Part shown: piece by piece, positions 1-6,195 of the stretch | Layout of the letters: every line of letters begins with the position of its first letter | How positions within the stretch are numbered: the first letter of the stretch is position 1 | The notes under the pieces: model-generated | The model's input: the letters and a program-made list of their open reading frames with translations, nothing else | What the model was told of the DNA's origin: nothing | Database searches by the model: none | Source of the DNA: Nitrospirae bacterium RBG_13_39_12 | GTDB lineage: Bacteria > Nitrospirota > Thermodesulfovibrionia > Thermodesulfovibrionales > SM23-35 | Length of the DNA: 12,817 nt | Reading direction: 5' to 3' | NCBI GenBank assembly: GCA_001805125.1 | Contig: MHEF01000016.1 | Coordinates: forward strand, 12,465 to 25,281 | Position numbers and translations under genes: made by a program

Positions 1-814
1 ATTTCTCGGCATTCAGGATTCTCAAAGCAGCTTCTGCCCTGGAAGTTATCTCCCTGCTGGATGTGAGTTCCAGATTTATATCTACTTTTTCAATTCCAGC
101 ACTTATTTCATGCCTGCTTAAAAAATCTTTAAGTATAGGAATAGGGTAGCTGTCAGATGAGATGGAGATGGTCACTTTTTTGGGTTCATCCTTTAGAAAG
201 GCCCATCCATCAATCTTTATTTTGCTTTCTCCTGCATATGAGGCATAGCCATTAATTAAGGTTTTTGTACCGGGGTTAGAAGATAGATTTTCCAGATTCA
301 GATCTATATTATCATTTCTGTATGTTTTATCTTCATTAAAATCAAAAGTACCTGAATCTATACGGAGTTCATCAACCTGGTATTTGATTGTTGATTTTTT
401 TGTCAGAAATTGCCTGAACTTATCCGAGATGTTCAATCTGCCATTTCCATTTTTTGTTACATTCAGATTAGGCGAGTAGACAATAATATTTTTAAAATAA
501 AATCTGTTTTTGAAAAAATCACTGAACTTCATTTTAAGGGAAAGCCTTTTTATATGAAGAAGTTGTCCGGAATCAAAGCCTTTCGGGTTCTTAATGCTGA
601 TATCGTAAATGTTTATTCCTGCTGAAGGGCTGAATGACAGGTTACCAATGACAACATCCTGTCCAATCATCGAGGTTGACTTTGAAGATATTTTCGTAAT
701 CAATGTTTTTTTAAGATCAAGATAGCCAAAATATGCAAGAGAAACAAAAAACAGAGTAAAGATTATTAGTATTACAGAAGTTATTCTTAAGATTCTTTTA
801 ATGTTTGGTGCCAT
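1..814 (-). CDS. AsmA-like (DUF748-type) envelope protein, N-terminal part, cut by window edge
   Basis: This frame is open from an ATG at 814 down to base 1, giving about 271 codons without a stop; the C-terminus lies outside the window. Residues about 7-30 form one hydrophobic segment after a basic start (MAPNIKRILR), consistent with an inner-membrane anchor or signal anchor. It is followed by the AsmA-type pattern in which a short helix leads into strands: GQDVVIGNLSFSPSAG, then NIYDISIKNPKGF, then SLKMKFSDFF. Family knowledge: AsmA/DUF748 proteins are envelope proteins with a periplasmic beta-rich repeat groove, implicated in lipid transport or outer-membrane homeostasis. A TAA four codons upstream of the ATG in the same frame fixes the start. 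The ribosome site is weak. It lies 64 bases after korB on the same strand, so it could be read through from that operon, but no functional link is evident. Confidence 0.75.
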   Translation of the reverse strand, partial: MAPNIKRILRITSVILIIFTLFFVSLAYFGYLDLKKTLITKISSKSTSMIGQDVVIGNLSFSPSAGINIYDISIKNPKGFDSGQLLHIKRLSLKMKFSDFFKNRFYFKNIIVYSPNLNVTKNGNGRLNISDKFRQFLTKKSTIKYQVDELRIDSGTFDFNEDKTYRNDNIDLNLENLSSNPGTKTLINGYASYAGESKIKIDGWAFLKDEPKKVTISISSDSYPIPILKDFLSRHEISAGIEKVDINLELTSSREITSRAEAALRILNAEK

Positions 815-878
815 GCATACTTTTTACCGGATTCATTATTGATACTTAAGCCGGGTTTAATGAATGGATAGTTATGAT

Positions 879-1730
879 TTAATAAAATTCTTTTAGAGTA
901 TTCTCTATTCTCGACATATCAAAAGCTTGTCTCACAAGGGGGCTATCCTTGATTACAGGTATCCTTTCTTCTAAAATTGGGCGAAACTTTCTATAAATTA
1001 TGCCAACAGGTATGCGATCCCCCCACTCGAGAGCACGTTTAAATGCATGAATCCTGTCCTCAGGATTATGCTCAGGTTCTATATTGTAGACTCTCTGTTT
1101 GTACCATTCATAAGTATTGATTTTGTTGAATGTCACACATGGCTGTAAGATATCCAGAAGTGAAAAACCTCTATGCAGAGTTGCTGCCTTCATAAGTTCT
1201 TTTAAATATCCTGTATCACCTGCAAAACCTCTGGCAACAAAACTGCAATCCATTGCTACTGCGAGGGCAAGGGGGTTTAATTGCTCTGAAAAAACACCAA
1301 AGGGCTGATTCTTTGTAATCATGCCCTCCATGCTTGTAGGAGAAGCCTGTCCTTTTGTAAGCCCGTATATCTGGTTGTTATGTACAAAGAGTTTTACATT
1401 GATGTTTCTTCTCATTGCATGCAGGAAATGATTTCCTCCCTCACCATAGCAGTCGCCGTCTCCGGCTACAGCAAAGACAAGCATTTCATGATTTGCTAGC
1501 CTAATGCCGGTTGCAACCGGGAGTGTTCTGCCGTGGAGCCCGTTAAAGGTATTGCATTTCAGATAGTGGGGGAGCTTGCATCCCTGTCCGATACCGGAGA
1601 CAATGGTAAACTGATGAGGTTCCAGATTGAGCTCAACCAAAGCTTCTTTAAATGTTTTGAGGATGCTGAAGTTGCCGCATCCAGGACACCATGCAGGAGT
1701 CTGTCCTTTATAATCTTCCAATGTGGACAT
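879..1730 (-). CDS. korB: 2-oxoacid:ferredoxin oxidoreductase, beta subunit (KorB-like)
   Basis: This is the 283-residue thiamine-diphosphate-binding subunit of a CoA-dependent 2-oxoacid:ferredoxin oxidoreductase, which interconverts a 2-oxoacid plus CoA with acyl-CoA, CO2 and reduced ferredoxin. The ThDP/Mg motif is visible as GDG (90-92) continuing to NN (118-119), then IYGLTKGQASPTS. Four cysteines, C15, C18 (WCPGCG), C51 (GQGCKLPH) and C198 (LQPCVTF), match the cluster ligands of KorB-type beta subunits, so a single [4Fe-4S] cluster is expected. Length is normal. The ATG overlaps the end of the alpha gene by 23 bases, and GGAG sits 6 bases upstream, so translational coupling is likely. 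The substrate is uncertain: 2-oxoglutarate is the usual annotation for this two-subunit form, but pyruvate or branched-chain oxoacids cannot be excluded. Confidence 0.93.
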   Translation of the reverse strand: MSTLEDYKGQTPAWCPGCGNFSILKTFKEALVELNLEPHQFTIVSGIGQGCKLPHYLKCNTFNGLHGRTLPVATGIRLANHEMLVFAVAGDGDCYGEGGNHFLHAMRRNINVKLFVHNNQIYGLTKGQASPTSMEGMITKNQPFGVFSEQLNPLALAVAMDCSFVARGFAGDTGYLKELMKAATLHRGFSLLDILQPCVTFNKINTYEWYKQRVYNIEPEHNPEDRIHAFKRALEWGDRIPVGIIYRKFRPILEERIPVIKDSPLVRQAFDMSRIENTLKEFY

Positions 1731-3432
1731 TTATCACTCCTGTCAGTTCTTCCAATAAAAAAGGCCTTCCGTCATATCTGTTAATCCGTGCAGTAAATGT
1801 ATATCCAGTCTCTGCCTTAAAAAGCCTTTCAAACTGTCCTGTCGCATTATTTTCTATGCAGAGAGTCAGTTTAGTATCTTTTAAGATTTTCAAATAATCG
1901 AATTTTTCCATTGGTGGAAATGGATAAACCTCGGTAAAATGGAGCATGGCAATATTCATGTTAAGTGAGAGTAAATCTACAGCCTCTTTCATAACACCAT
2001 AAGTAGAACCGAACCCGGCAAGTACTATTTCCGGTTTATTATTACCATAAAAAAAGGGCGGTTCTATTTCCTGTTTGATAAGGGGTAATTTTTTAAGTAA
2101 CCTCTTTTCAACCATTTTTATCCTTGTTTCAGCATCCTCTATTATATGACCTTCTTCACTGTGTTCGTCGCTGTCTGTAACAACAGGGTGTTTTGAGTCA
2201 CCAGGGATACCCAAAGGAGATACACCTGAATCAGTAAAAACATGCCTCTTGTATTCAGCAAGGTTTTTGAATTTATCACCTCTCAGTCTGTAATCGGTAT
2301 AAGTAAGCTTCCTTAAATCAAATCCATTAAATGTCCATTGTGTATCCGCAAGATACTGGTCGAAAATTATAAAGACCGGGATTTGATATTTTTCAGCCAG
2401 ATCAAATGCCTTGTTTGTGAGAAAAAATGCCTGTTCCGGAGTTCCCGGAGTAAAAATAACTCGCGGAAATTCACCATGTCCGGCATGCAGTACAAAGAGG
2501 AGTTCACCCTGTTCTGTCCTTGTCGGAAGACCTGTTGCAGGACCGGGTCTCTGACCAAGGGCAACAACGACAGGTGTTTCTGTTATTCCAGCGAGAGAAA
2601 TCCCCTCTACCATCAATGCGAAGCCTCCTCCTGAGGTACCTGTCATAGCTCTGACACCTGCAAATGATGCACCTAAAGCCATATTTATTGCCGCAATCTC
2701 ATCTTCTGCCTGTTCCACTATAATTCCATACTCTTTTTCTTTACTTGCAAGATAATTCATTATCCCTGTGGAAGGAGTCATGGGGTAGGCAAAATAGGAT
2801 TTGCAACCAGATGAAATGGCACCAAGCGCAATAGCCTCAATTCCGGATATCAGCATTTTTGAATTTGCCAGAGGTGTTGCAGTAAAGGAACATCTTTTAC
2901 ACTCAGCTAAAGCAAAATTATATCCTGCAACAGCGGAATTGATGTTTGCATTTATAACGTCTTCCCCTTTCTTTTTAAATGTGTCTTTTATAATTCCCTG
3001 CAAGATGTCCAGTTTCATCCCAAGCATGCCCAATACAGCGCCTACTGCAACAATATTGGCCATTATCTTATTTCCGCCGTGCTCAACAGCAAGGTTTGAA
3101 AAGGGGATATCCAGGAAATGTTTCTGCTCATGTTTTTGTTTCAGGAATGAAGAGTCATAGATTATGAGTCCTGATTCTGACAGCTCTTTTTCATGGAGCG
3201 ATACGCTCTCTTTATCAAGGGCGATTAAAATATCGATCCTGTCTCTGGAGGCCATTATCGGGTTGTTTGAAACCCTTATCTGAAAGAAATTATGACCGCC
3301 CCTTACGCGAGACTCATAATCCTGATGGGTAAATACATGGTACCCGGATTTTGAAAATACCTGAGCGAGTGTACTGCCTATCGTCTGAATTCCCTGTCCA
3401 GCTTCGCCGCCTATCTTTATAGAGTAGTCCAA
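1708..3432 (-). CDS. korA: 2-oxoacid:ferredoxin oxidoreductase, fused gamma-alpha subunit (KorA-like)
   Basis: At 574 residues this is the usual size of the fused subunit. Residues 1 to about 180 are the gamma domain (GGEAGQGIQTIG at 8-19, then YESRVRGGHNFFQIR). Residues about 195-390 are the alpha pyrimidine-binding domain (YPMTPSTG at 216-223, EQAEDEIAAIN, TGTSGGG at 264-270). The last 100 or so residues form the transketolase C-terminal-like domain, ending near the family motif ENNATGQF. It pairs with the beta subunit directly downstream. No separate ferredoxin-like delta subunit is encoded beside them, as expected for the gamma-alpha/beta type. The start codon is TTG (3432-3430), supported by AGGAG five bases upstream; no better ATG exists. 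It is 111 bases downstream of the ferritin-like gene on the same strand, with no clear terminator between, so read-through is possible. Confidence 0.93.
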   Translation of the reverse strand: MDYSIKIGGEAGQGIQTIGSTLAQVFSKSGYHVFTHQDYESRVRGGHNFFQIRVSNNPIMASRDRIDILIALDKESVSLHEKELSESGLIIYDSSFLKQKHEQKHFLDIPFSNLAVEHGGNKIMANIVAVGAVLGMLGMKLDILQGIIKDTFKKKGEDVINANINSAVAGYNFALAECKRCSFTATPLANSKMLISGIEAIALGAISSGCKSYFAYPMTPSTGIMNYLASKEKEYGIIVEQAEDEIAAINMALGASFAGVRAMTGTSGGGFALMVEGISLAGITETPVVVALGQRPGPATGLPTRTEQGELLFVLHAGHGEFPRVIFTPGTPEQAFFLTNKAFDLAEKYQIPVFIIFDQYLADTQWTFNGFDLRKLTYTDYRLRGDKFKNLAEYKRHVFTDSGVSPLGIPGDSKHPVVTDSDEHSEEGHIIEDAETRIKMVEKRLLKKLPLIKQEIEPPFFYGNNKPEIVLAGFGSTYGVMKEAVDLLSLNMNIAMLHFTEVYPFPPMEKFDYLKILKDTKLTLCIENNATGQFERLFKAETGYTFTARINRYDGRPFLLEELTGVINVHIGRL

Positions 3433-3543
3433 GTATGCTCCTAATGCTTACTCGTATTTGGTATACAAAATAGTTACTCTGTCTTCCTTAATGATCCGGA
3501 GAATTCAGATTCAGTCAATACAATAAAAAGAGTAAAAACATTA

Positions 3544-4011
3544 CTATATAAAACTTTTTCTTAGATTGTTTAACCATAAAATATGGCTTTTTTCCTCTTT
3601 TATAATCTCATCAACAATTTCTTTTTCCTTCGTTAACTCTCTTAATGTGTAATAATAAAGAAGGGTTTCCCTTTCAAAGCAGAGAGCAAAATTGATTGCT
3701 TCCAAAGCTGTTTTTACATGTTCAAGCGATGGCAAGCATTTATCTTTACCGATGAAAAACTCCGAGTCGACGATAGCCCTCAGATATTGAGTGACCTCTT
3801 CCCATCCCTCAGGTTCTTCATCTTTTATTTTGTCCTCCAGTTCAGAGAAACTTTTCCCGTGCCTCAATTCATGTAATGCGAGTGTTTGAAAAAGTTTCTC
3901 AAGTTCATTGTTCTCTTTAAATTTTTTTGCCATTGTTTTATAAAACTCGTTGCCAAGTTTTTCTGTCTGGACAGCCTGTTCAACAACCTCTCTTATTGAA
4001 AATTTCGTCAT
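3544..4011 (-). CDS. Ferritin-like (rubrerythrin-type) diiron protein without rubredoxin domain
   Basis: This 155-residue, mostly helical protein has two symmetrical halves typical of the rubrerythrin/ferritin-like fold. The first half has E17 (followed six residues later by FY) and E48-x2-H51. The second has E113 (followed six residues later by YYY) and E140-x2-H143. These six residues form a complete set of candidate ligands for a diiron site. There is no C-terminal CxxC pair, so unlike classical rubrerythrin it cannot carry its own rubredoxin. Family members are implicated in peroxide removal, O2 sensing or iron handling in anaerobes; which applies here is unknown. A strong AAGGAGGCGG ribosome site precedes the ATG. 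It starts 24 bases after the stop of the duplicated-Cys gene, so the two very likely form one operon. Confidence 0.85.
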   Translation of the reverse strand: MTKFSIREVVEQAVQTEKLGNEFYKTMAKKFKENNELEKLFQTLALHELRHGKSFSELEDKIKDEEPEGWEEVTQYLRAIVDSEFFIGKDKCLPSLEHVKTALEAINFALCFERETLLYYYTLRELTKEKEIVDEIIKEEKSHILWLNNLRKSFI

Positions 4012-4035
4012 ACCGCCTCCTTATAATTTTAAAAG

Positions 4036-4374
4036 CTAGCACACTTCTTTGATATTCTCAATGGTAAATATATTTGCTTTAAGAAGATGTCCCAATAATA
4101 TAAAACCCCCACACGGCGATGATTTTTCCTTTTTCTGTATAAAATCACATTCATTTTTATAAAAGGAACAAACAGGGCAGATGTTTTGCATGAGTCTTTC
4201 ATCAACCGCTTTATCGAGCTTATTGCTATATTTTTCAAAAGGAACTGCTCTACCTTTTTTAATTAATCTCTCAACTATAAGAAACCCCACACAGGCGAGT
4301 TCTTCATTTTTTGAAGGCTTGTAAAAAGGACAATAATTAAGACAAAGCTTTTCATTTAAGTTCATTTCTTTCAA
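4036..4374 (-). CDS. Small protein with duplicated cysteine motif, unknown function
   Basis: I do not recognise this 112-residue protein. It contains eight cysteines (11, 15, 28, 66, 69, 76, 88, 112) in two similar halves. The first reads CLNYCPFYK with a later ACVGFLIVERLI; the second reads CPVCSFYK with a later PCGGFILLGHLL. The shared pattern is C-x(2,3)-C-x-F-Y-K, a spacer of 8-14 residues, then C-x-G-F and a short hydrophobic stretch, which suggests an internal duplication binding a metal or iron-sulfur cluster. The best start is TTG at 4374, with AGGTG seven bases upstream; the in-frame ATG at 4365 has a poorly placed ribosome site. It is followed after 24 bases by a ferritin-like gene and is divergent from a radical SAM gene. 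There is no signal peptide, and the hydrophobic stretches look too short to span a membrane. Confidence 0.7.
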   Translation of the reverse strand: MKEMNLNEKLCLNYCPFYKPSKNEELACVGFLIVERLIKKGRAVPFEKYSNKLDKAVDERLMQNICPVCSFYKNECDFIQKKEKSSPCGGFILLGHLLKANIFTIENIKEVC

Positions 4375-4438
4375 AAGAAAACACCTAACCTTTAACTCAA
4401 TACCCTGTGGTTTCTATAATTATTCGGGATAACGATCC

Positions 4439-4460
4439 CCCTGAGGATCTTCAGACAGGG
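4439..4460. repeat. Short GC-rich dyad in divergent intergenic region
   Basis: CCCTG (4439-4443) and CAGGG (4456-4460) form an inverted repeat around a near-palindromic GATC centre (CTGAGGATCTTCAG). It lies between the divergently transcribed duplicated-Cys gene and the radical SAM gene. It could be an operator or a small hairpin in a 5' leader of the minus-strand operon; the sequence does not tell which. Confidence 0.3.
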
Positions 4461-4475
4461 CTAAGTTTAAGCTGC

Positions 4476-4491
4476 TGTTACAATGATAACA
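4476..4491. promoter_or_regulatory. Dyad TGTTA-N6-TAACA, candidate operator
   Basis: TGTTA (4476-4480), six bases, then TAACA (4487-4491) form a perfect 5-base inverted repeat. The right arm falls where the -35 region of the radical SAM promoter would be, so a dimeric repressor or activator could act here. No specific regulator can be named. Confidence 0.35.
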
Positions 4492-4507
4492 AAAATCATC
4501 CATATTG

Positions 4508-4513
4508 TATAAT
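4508..4513 (+). promoter_or_regulatory. -10 box TATAAT giving a probable leaderless transcript
   Basis: A perfect TATAAT lies 6 bases before the ATG at 4520. Transcription would normally start about 7 bases after such a box, that is at or next to the ATG. There is no Shine-Dalgarno sequence before the ATG (only A/T-rich bases). The -35 element is poor. Together this suggests leaderless translation of the radical SAM gene, unless transcription starts further upstream. Confidence 0.45.
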
Positions 4514-4519
4514 TAAAAA

Positions 4520-5662
4520 ATGAGATACTTTCTATCCAGAGAAGCTGTTCTTAAATCGCTTGAGAAACCTTCTGTTTATCATATTAAAAAAGATGATCTT
4601 TATGAACTCGATAGAAATTCTTTTGAATTTCTTAATAATTGTGCAAATGAAACAGGATGCAAAAATGAAGATACTGAATTTACTGATTATTGCCTGAAAG
4701 AAGGAATATTAGACAGGAATAAGGTTTTGGTAAAACGCCCTGGCATAAAAAAATCTCCTGAGCCTTCGCTGAGGTATCTTGAGTTACAGATAACGAACAA
4801 ATGCAATCTCAAATGTAAACACTGTTATATTGTCAATAAAGGCGTTAGTGAGCTTTCAATAAACCAGATAAAATCTGTTTTGAAAGAGTTTGAGGAAATG
4901 CAGGGATTAAGGCTGCTAATTACAGGAGGGGAGCCACTTATACACAGCAGATTTAAAGCGATTAATGAAATACTCCCTGAATTTTTTGTGAGGAAGGTCT
5001 TGTTTACTAATGGGTTGTTATTGGGTAAAAAGGTTCTTAAAAAACTTAATGTTGACGAGATTCAGATAAGTATAGACGGGCTTATGAAAGCACATGATTC
5101 TTTAAGAGGAAAAGGTACCTTCGGACTGGCAATAAAGGCTGTTGAACGGGCAATTGATTATGGTTTTGAAGTTTCTGTTTCAACGATGATCCATGCCAAA
5201 AATCTTGAGGACTTTGATGAAATGGATAAATTATTTAAGGTTATTGGCATAAAGGACTGGACTGTTGACGTTCCATGTATTGCCGGGAGGTTAGAAAAAA
5301 ATATTGAGTTCCAGATAGGCCCGGAGCAATGTGGTGAATATCTCAGATATGGCTATGGTAACGGGCTTCATACAGGTGCATCAGGTTTTGCCTGCGGGTT
5401 GCATCTAATGTCTGTAATGGCGGATGGCAGGGTTTCAAAATGTACCTTTTATTCAGATGATCCTTTTGGCAGGATTGAAGACGGACTTGAAAAATGCTGG
5501 CTTAGAATAAAACATGTAAGGCTTGACGATTTAAAATGTGATTGCGAATATGTCGAGTTATGCAGAGGGGGTTGCAGATACAGGGCACAGCTTCTTGGTG
5601 ACAAATATGGGAAAGATCTTTACAGATGCAAGTTTTATGGTATAATTAAAACTAGCAAATAA
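4520..5662 (+). CDS. Radical SAM/SPASM peptide-maturase-like enzyme with N-terminal recognition-like domain
   Basis: This 380-residue enzyme has a radical SAM core with the cluster motif C95-x3-C99-x2-C102 (CNLKCKHC) and the SAM-binding GGEPL at 136-140. A C-terminal SPASM-type region holds auxiliary-cluster cysteines C292, C308, C340, C342, C348, C352 and C370, including the typical CRGGCRYRA. Residues 1 to about 65 (YFLSREAVLKSLEKP, then DDLYELDRNSFEFL) precede the core and resemble the PqqD-like/RRE domains that hold precursor peptides; this is inference from pattern. Enzymes of this layout usually install thioether or C-C crosslinks in ribosomal peptides. A 20-codon Cys-rich gene begins 43 bases after its stop, which strongly supports that role. 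I recall named models of this kind (peptide-modifying radical SAM enzyme CbpB with small precursor CbpA) but cannot confirm membership. No Shine-Dalgarno precedes the start. Confidence 0.88.
   Translation: MRYFLSREAVLKSLEKPSVYHIKKDDLYELDRNSFEFLNNCANETGCKNEDTEFTDYCLKEGILDRNKVLVKRPGIKKSPEPSLRYLELQITNKCNLKCKHCYIVNKGVSELSINQIKSVLKEFEEMQGLRLLITGGEPLIHSRFKAINEILPEFFVRKVLFTNGLLLGKKVLKKLNVDEIQISIDGLMKAHDSLRGKGTFGLAIKAVERAIDYGFEVSVSTMIHAKNLEDFDEMDKLFKVIGIKDWTVDVPCIAGRLEKNIEFQIGPEQCGEYLRYGYGNGLHTGASGFACGLHLMSVMADGRVSKCTFYSDDPFGRIEDGLEKCWLRIKHVRLDDLKCDCEYVELCRGGCRYRAQLLGDKYGKDLYRCKFYGIIKTSK
5619..5646 (+). promoter_or_regulatory. Extended -10 promoter inside the 3' end of the radical SAM gene
   Basis: TTTACA (5619-5624) and TATAAT (5641-5646) are spaced by 16 bases, with TG at 5638-5639 making an extended -10 (TGGTATAAT). 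Predicted transcription starts near 5653, giving a leader of about 53 bases to the micro-gene at 5706. This would let the peptide be made in excess over its enzyme. The bases also encode enzyme residues (around LYRCKFYGII), so chance is possible. Confidence 0.55.
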
Positions 5663-5705
5663 CTGGGCACGAAGCTCAGATTCCTCTTTGAAAGGGGGTG
5701 CTATA

Positions 5706-5768
5706 ATGACAATAAGAAAGGTGTCAAAAAAAGTTTCAGTAACTTGTAAATGTAAGAGCTCTTGCTGA
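5706..5768 (+). CDS. 20-residue Cys-rich peptide, probable RiPP precursor
   Basis: The reading frame ATG to TGA encodes MTIRKVSKKVSVTCKCKSSC. It is preceded by an excellent ribosome site (AAAGGGGGTG at 5691-5700, about 7 bases of spacing from the G-run) and by a good promoter-like sequence at 5619-5646. It is followed by a strong hairpin terminator at 5809-5862. The N-terminal 13 residues are basic and Cys-free (a candidate leader); the C-terminus TCKCKSSC carries all three cysteines (C14, C16, C20), a natural core for a radical SAM enzyme that forms thioether links. It directly follows a radical SAM/SPASM gene on the same strand. No export peptide, transporter or protease is encoded beside it, so the product may act inside the cell. 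The size is extreme, so chance cannot be fully excluded, but the signals around it are hard to explain otherwise. Confidence 0.72.
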   Translation: MTIRKVSKKVSVTCKCKSSC

Positions 5769-5808
5769 AAAAAAGAATCTAAAGTTTGTAAGTAGCTTTG
5801 TAAGTCGA

Positions 5809-5862
5809 AAAATAAAAGGAGGGAAGGATGTGTTTTCATACACCCTTTCCTCCTTTTATTTT
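5809..5862. terminator. Long hairpin, bidirectional rho-independent terminator
   Basis: The left arm 5809-5832 and right arm 5839-5862 pair over 24 positions with one A-C mismatch and two G-T wobbles, around a 6-base loop (TTTTCA). The outer stem is A/T (AAAATAAAA pairing with TTTTATTTT), so both directions end in a T run. It lies between the convergent peptide gene and the ferredoxin gene, only a few bases from the ferredoxin stop, and can serve both transcripts. Confidence 0.9.
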
Positions 5863-5865
5863 TAA

Positions 5866-6051
5866 TTACGCAAGGGTTATTGCTTGAGTGGGGCAGTTGT
5901 CAGCAGCATCCTGACAGTCGCAAGTGCTGCATTTGTCAGGTCCGATGACATGAGCTTTCTCGTCATCTCCTACCTGGAATACTTCCGGGCACATTTCCTG
6001 GCATGTAGCACATCCTTCACATAGTTCTTCATTAATTACAGGTTTTGCCAT
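5866..6051 (-). CDS. Small ferredoxin with an unusual second cysteine motif
   Basis: This 61-residue soluble electron carrier has a first motif that is canonical: C11-x2-C14-x2-C17-x3-C21-P, sufficient with C53-P for one [4Fe-4S] cluster. The second half reads C41-x2-C44-x-C46-x6-C53-P rather than the classical CxxCxxCxxxCP, so a second cluster is possible but not of the standard spacing. In single-cluster ferredoxins C11, C14, C17 and C53 would be ligands and C21 could pair with C44 or C46 in a disulfide. A strong AAGGAGG site precedes the ATG. Likely partners (inference) are the 2-oxoacid oxidoreductase, which needs a ferredoxin acceptor, and the radical SAM enzymes, which need low-potential electrons. 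It is convergent with the peptide gene and appears monocistronic. Confidence 0.93.
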   Translation of the reverse strand: MAKPVINEELCEGCATCQEMCPEVFQVGDDEKAHVIGPDKCSTCDCQDAADNCPTQAITLA

Positions 6052-6097
6052 AATAGTTACCTCCTTATTGTGATATTTATTAAAGTACTATCCAATG

Positions 6098-6124
6098 TAA
6101 TCCCCTGAGAAGGGAAATGGATTA
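6098..6124 (-). promoter_or_regulatory. Dyad in the ferredoxin 5' leader
   Basis: TAATCC (6098-6103) and GGATTA (6119-6124) are perfect inverted arms, with further complementary CCC/GGG runs between them. Given the -10 box at 6134-6139, this lies at the very start of the predicted ferredoxin transcript. It could be an mRNA-stabilising 5' hairpin or an operator. Confidence 0.35.
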
Positions 6125-6133
6125 GTGATGTAT

Positions 6134-6139
6134 ATTATA
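6134..6139 (-). promoter_or_regulatory. -10 box of the ferredoxin gene
   Basis: Read on the minus strand this is a perfect TATAAT within TTTTATAATATAC. The predicted start is near 6127, giving a leader of about 76 bases before the ATG at 6051. No convincing -35 is visible at 16-18 bases, so strength or activator dependence is unclear. Confidence 0.4.
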
Positions 6140-6195
6140 AAACAAACTTTTTAAAATTTGCTACTACATATTAATATCTTAAATAAGAATAAACA

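Noticed and set aside
4483..4509. Short frame ATGATAACAAAA... (MITKIIHIV) before the first radical SAM gene
   Set aside because: No ribosome site and it overlaps the promoter-like elements.
5785..5805. Direct repeat TTTGTAAGT at 5785-5793 and 5797-5805 after the peptide gene
   Set aside because: Only two short copies 12 bases apart, with no third unit or matching copies elsewhere; chance in A/T-rich spacer is likely.
5558..5839. 93-residue minus-strand frame over the peptide region
   Set aside because: It is antisense to the SPASM end and the micro-gene, runs into the terminator hairpin, and shows no ribosome site or recognisable motif.
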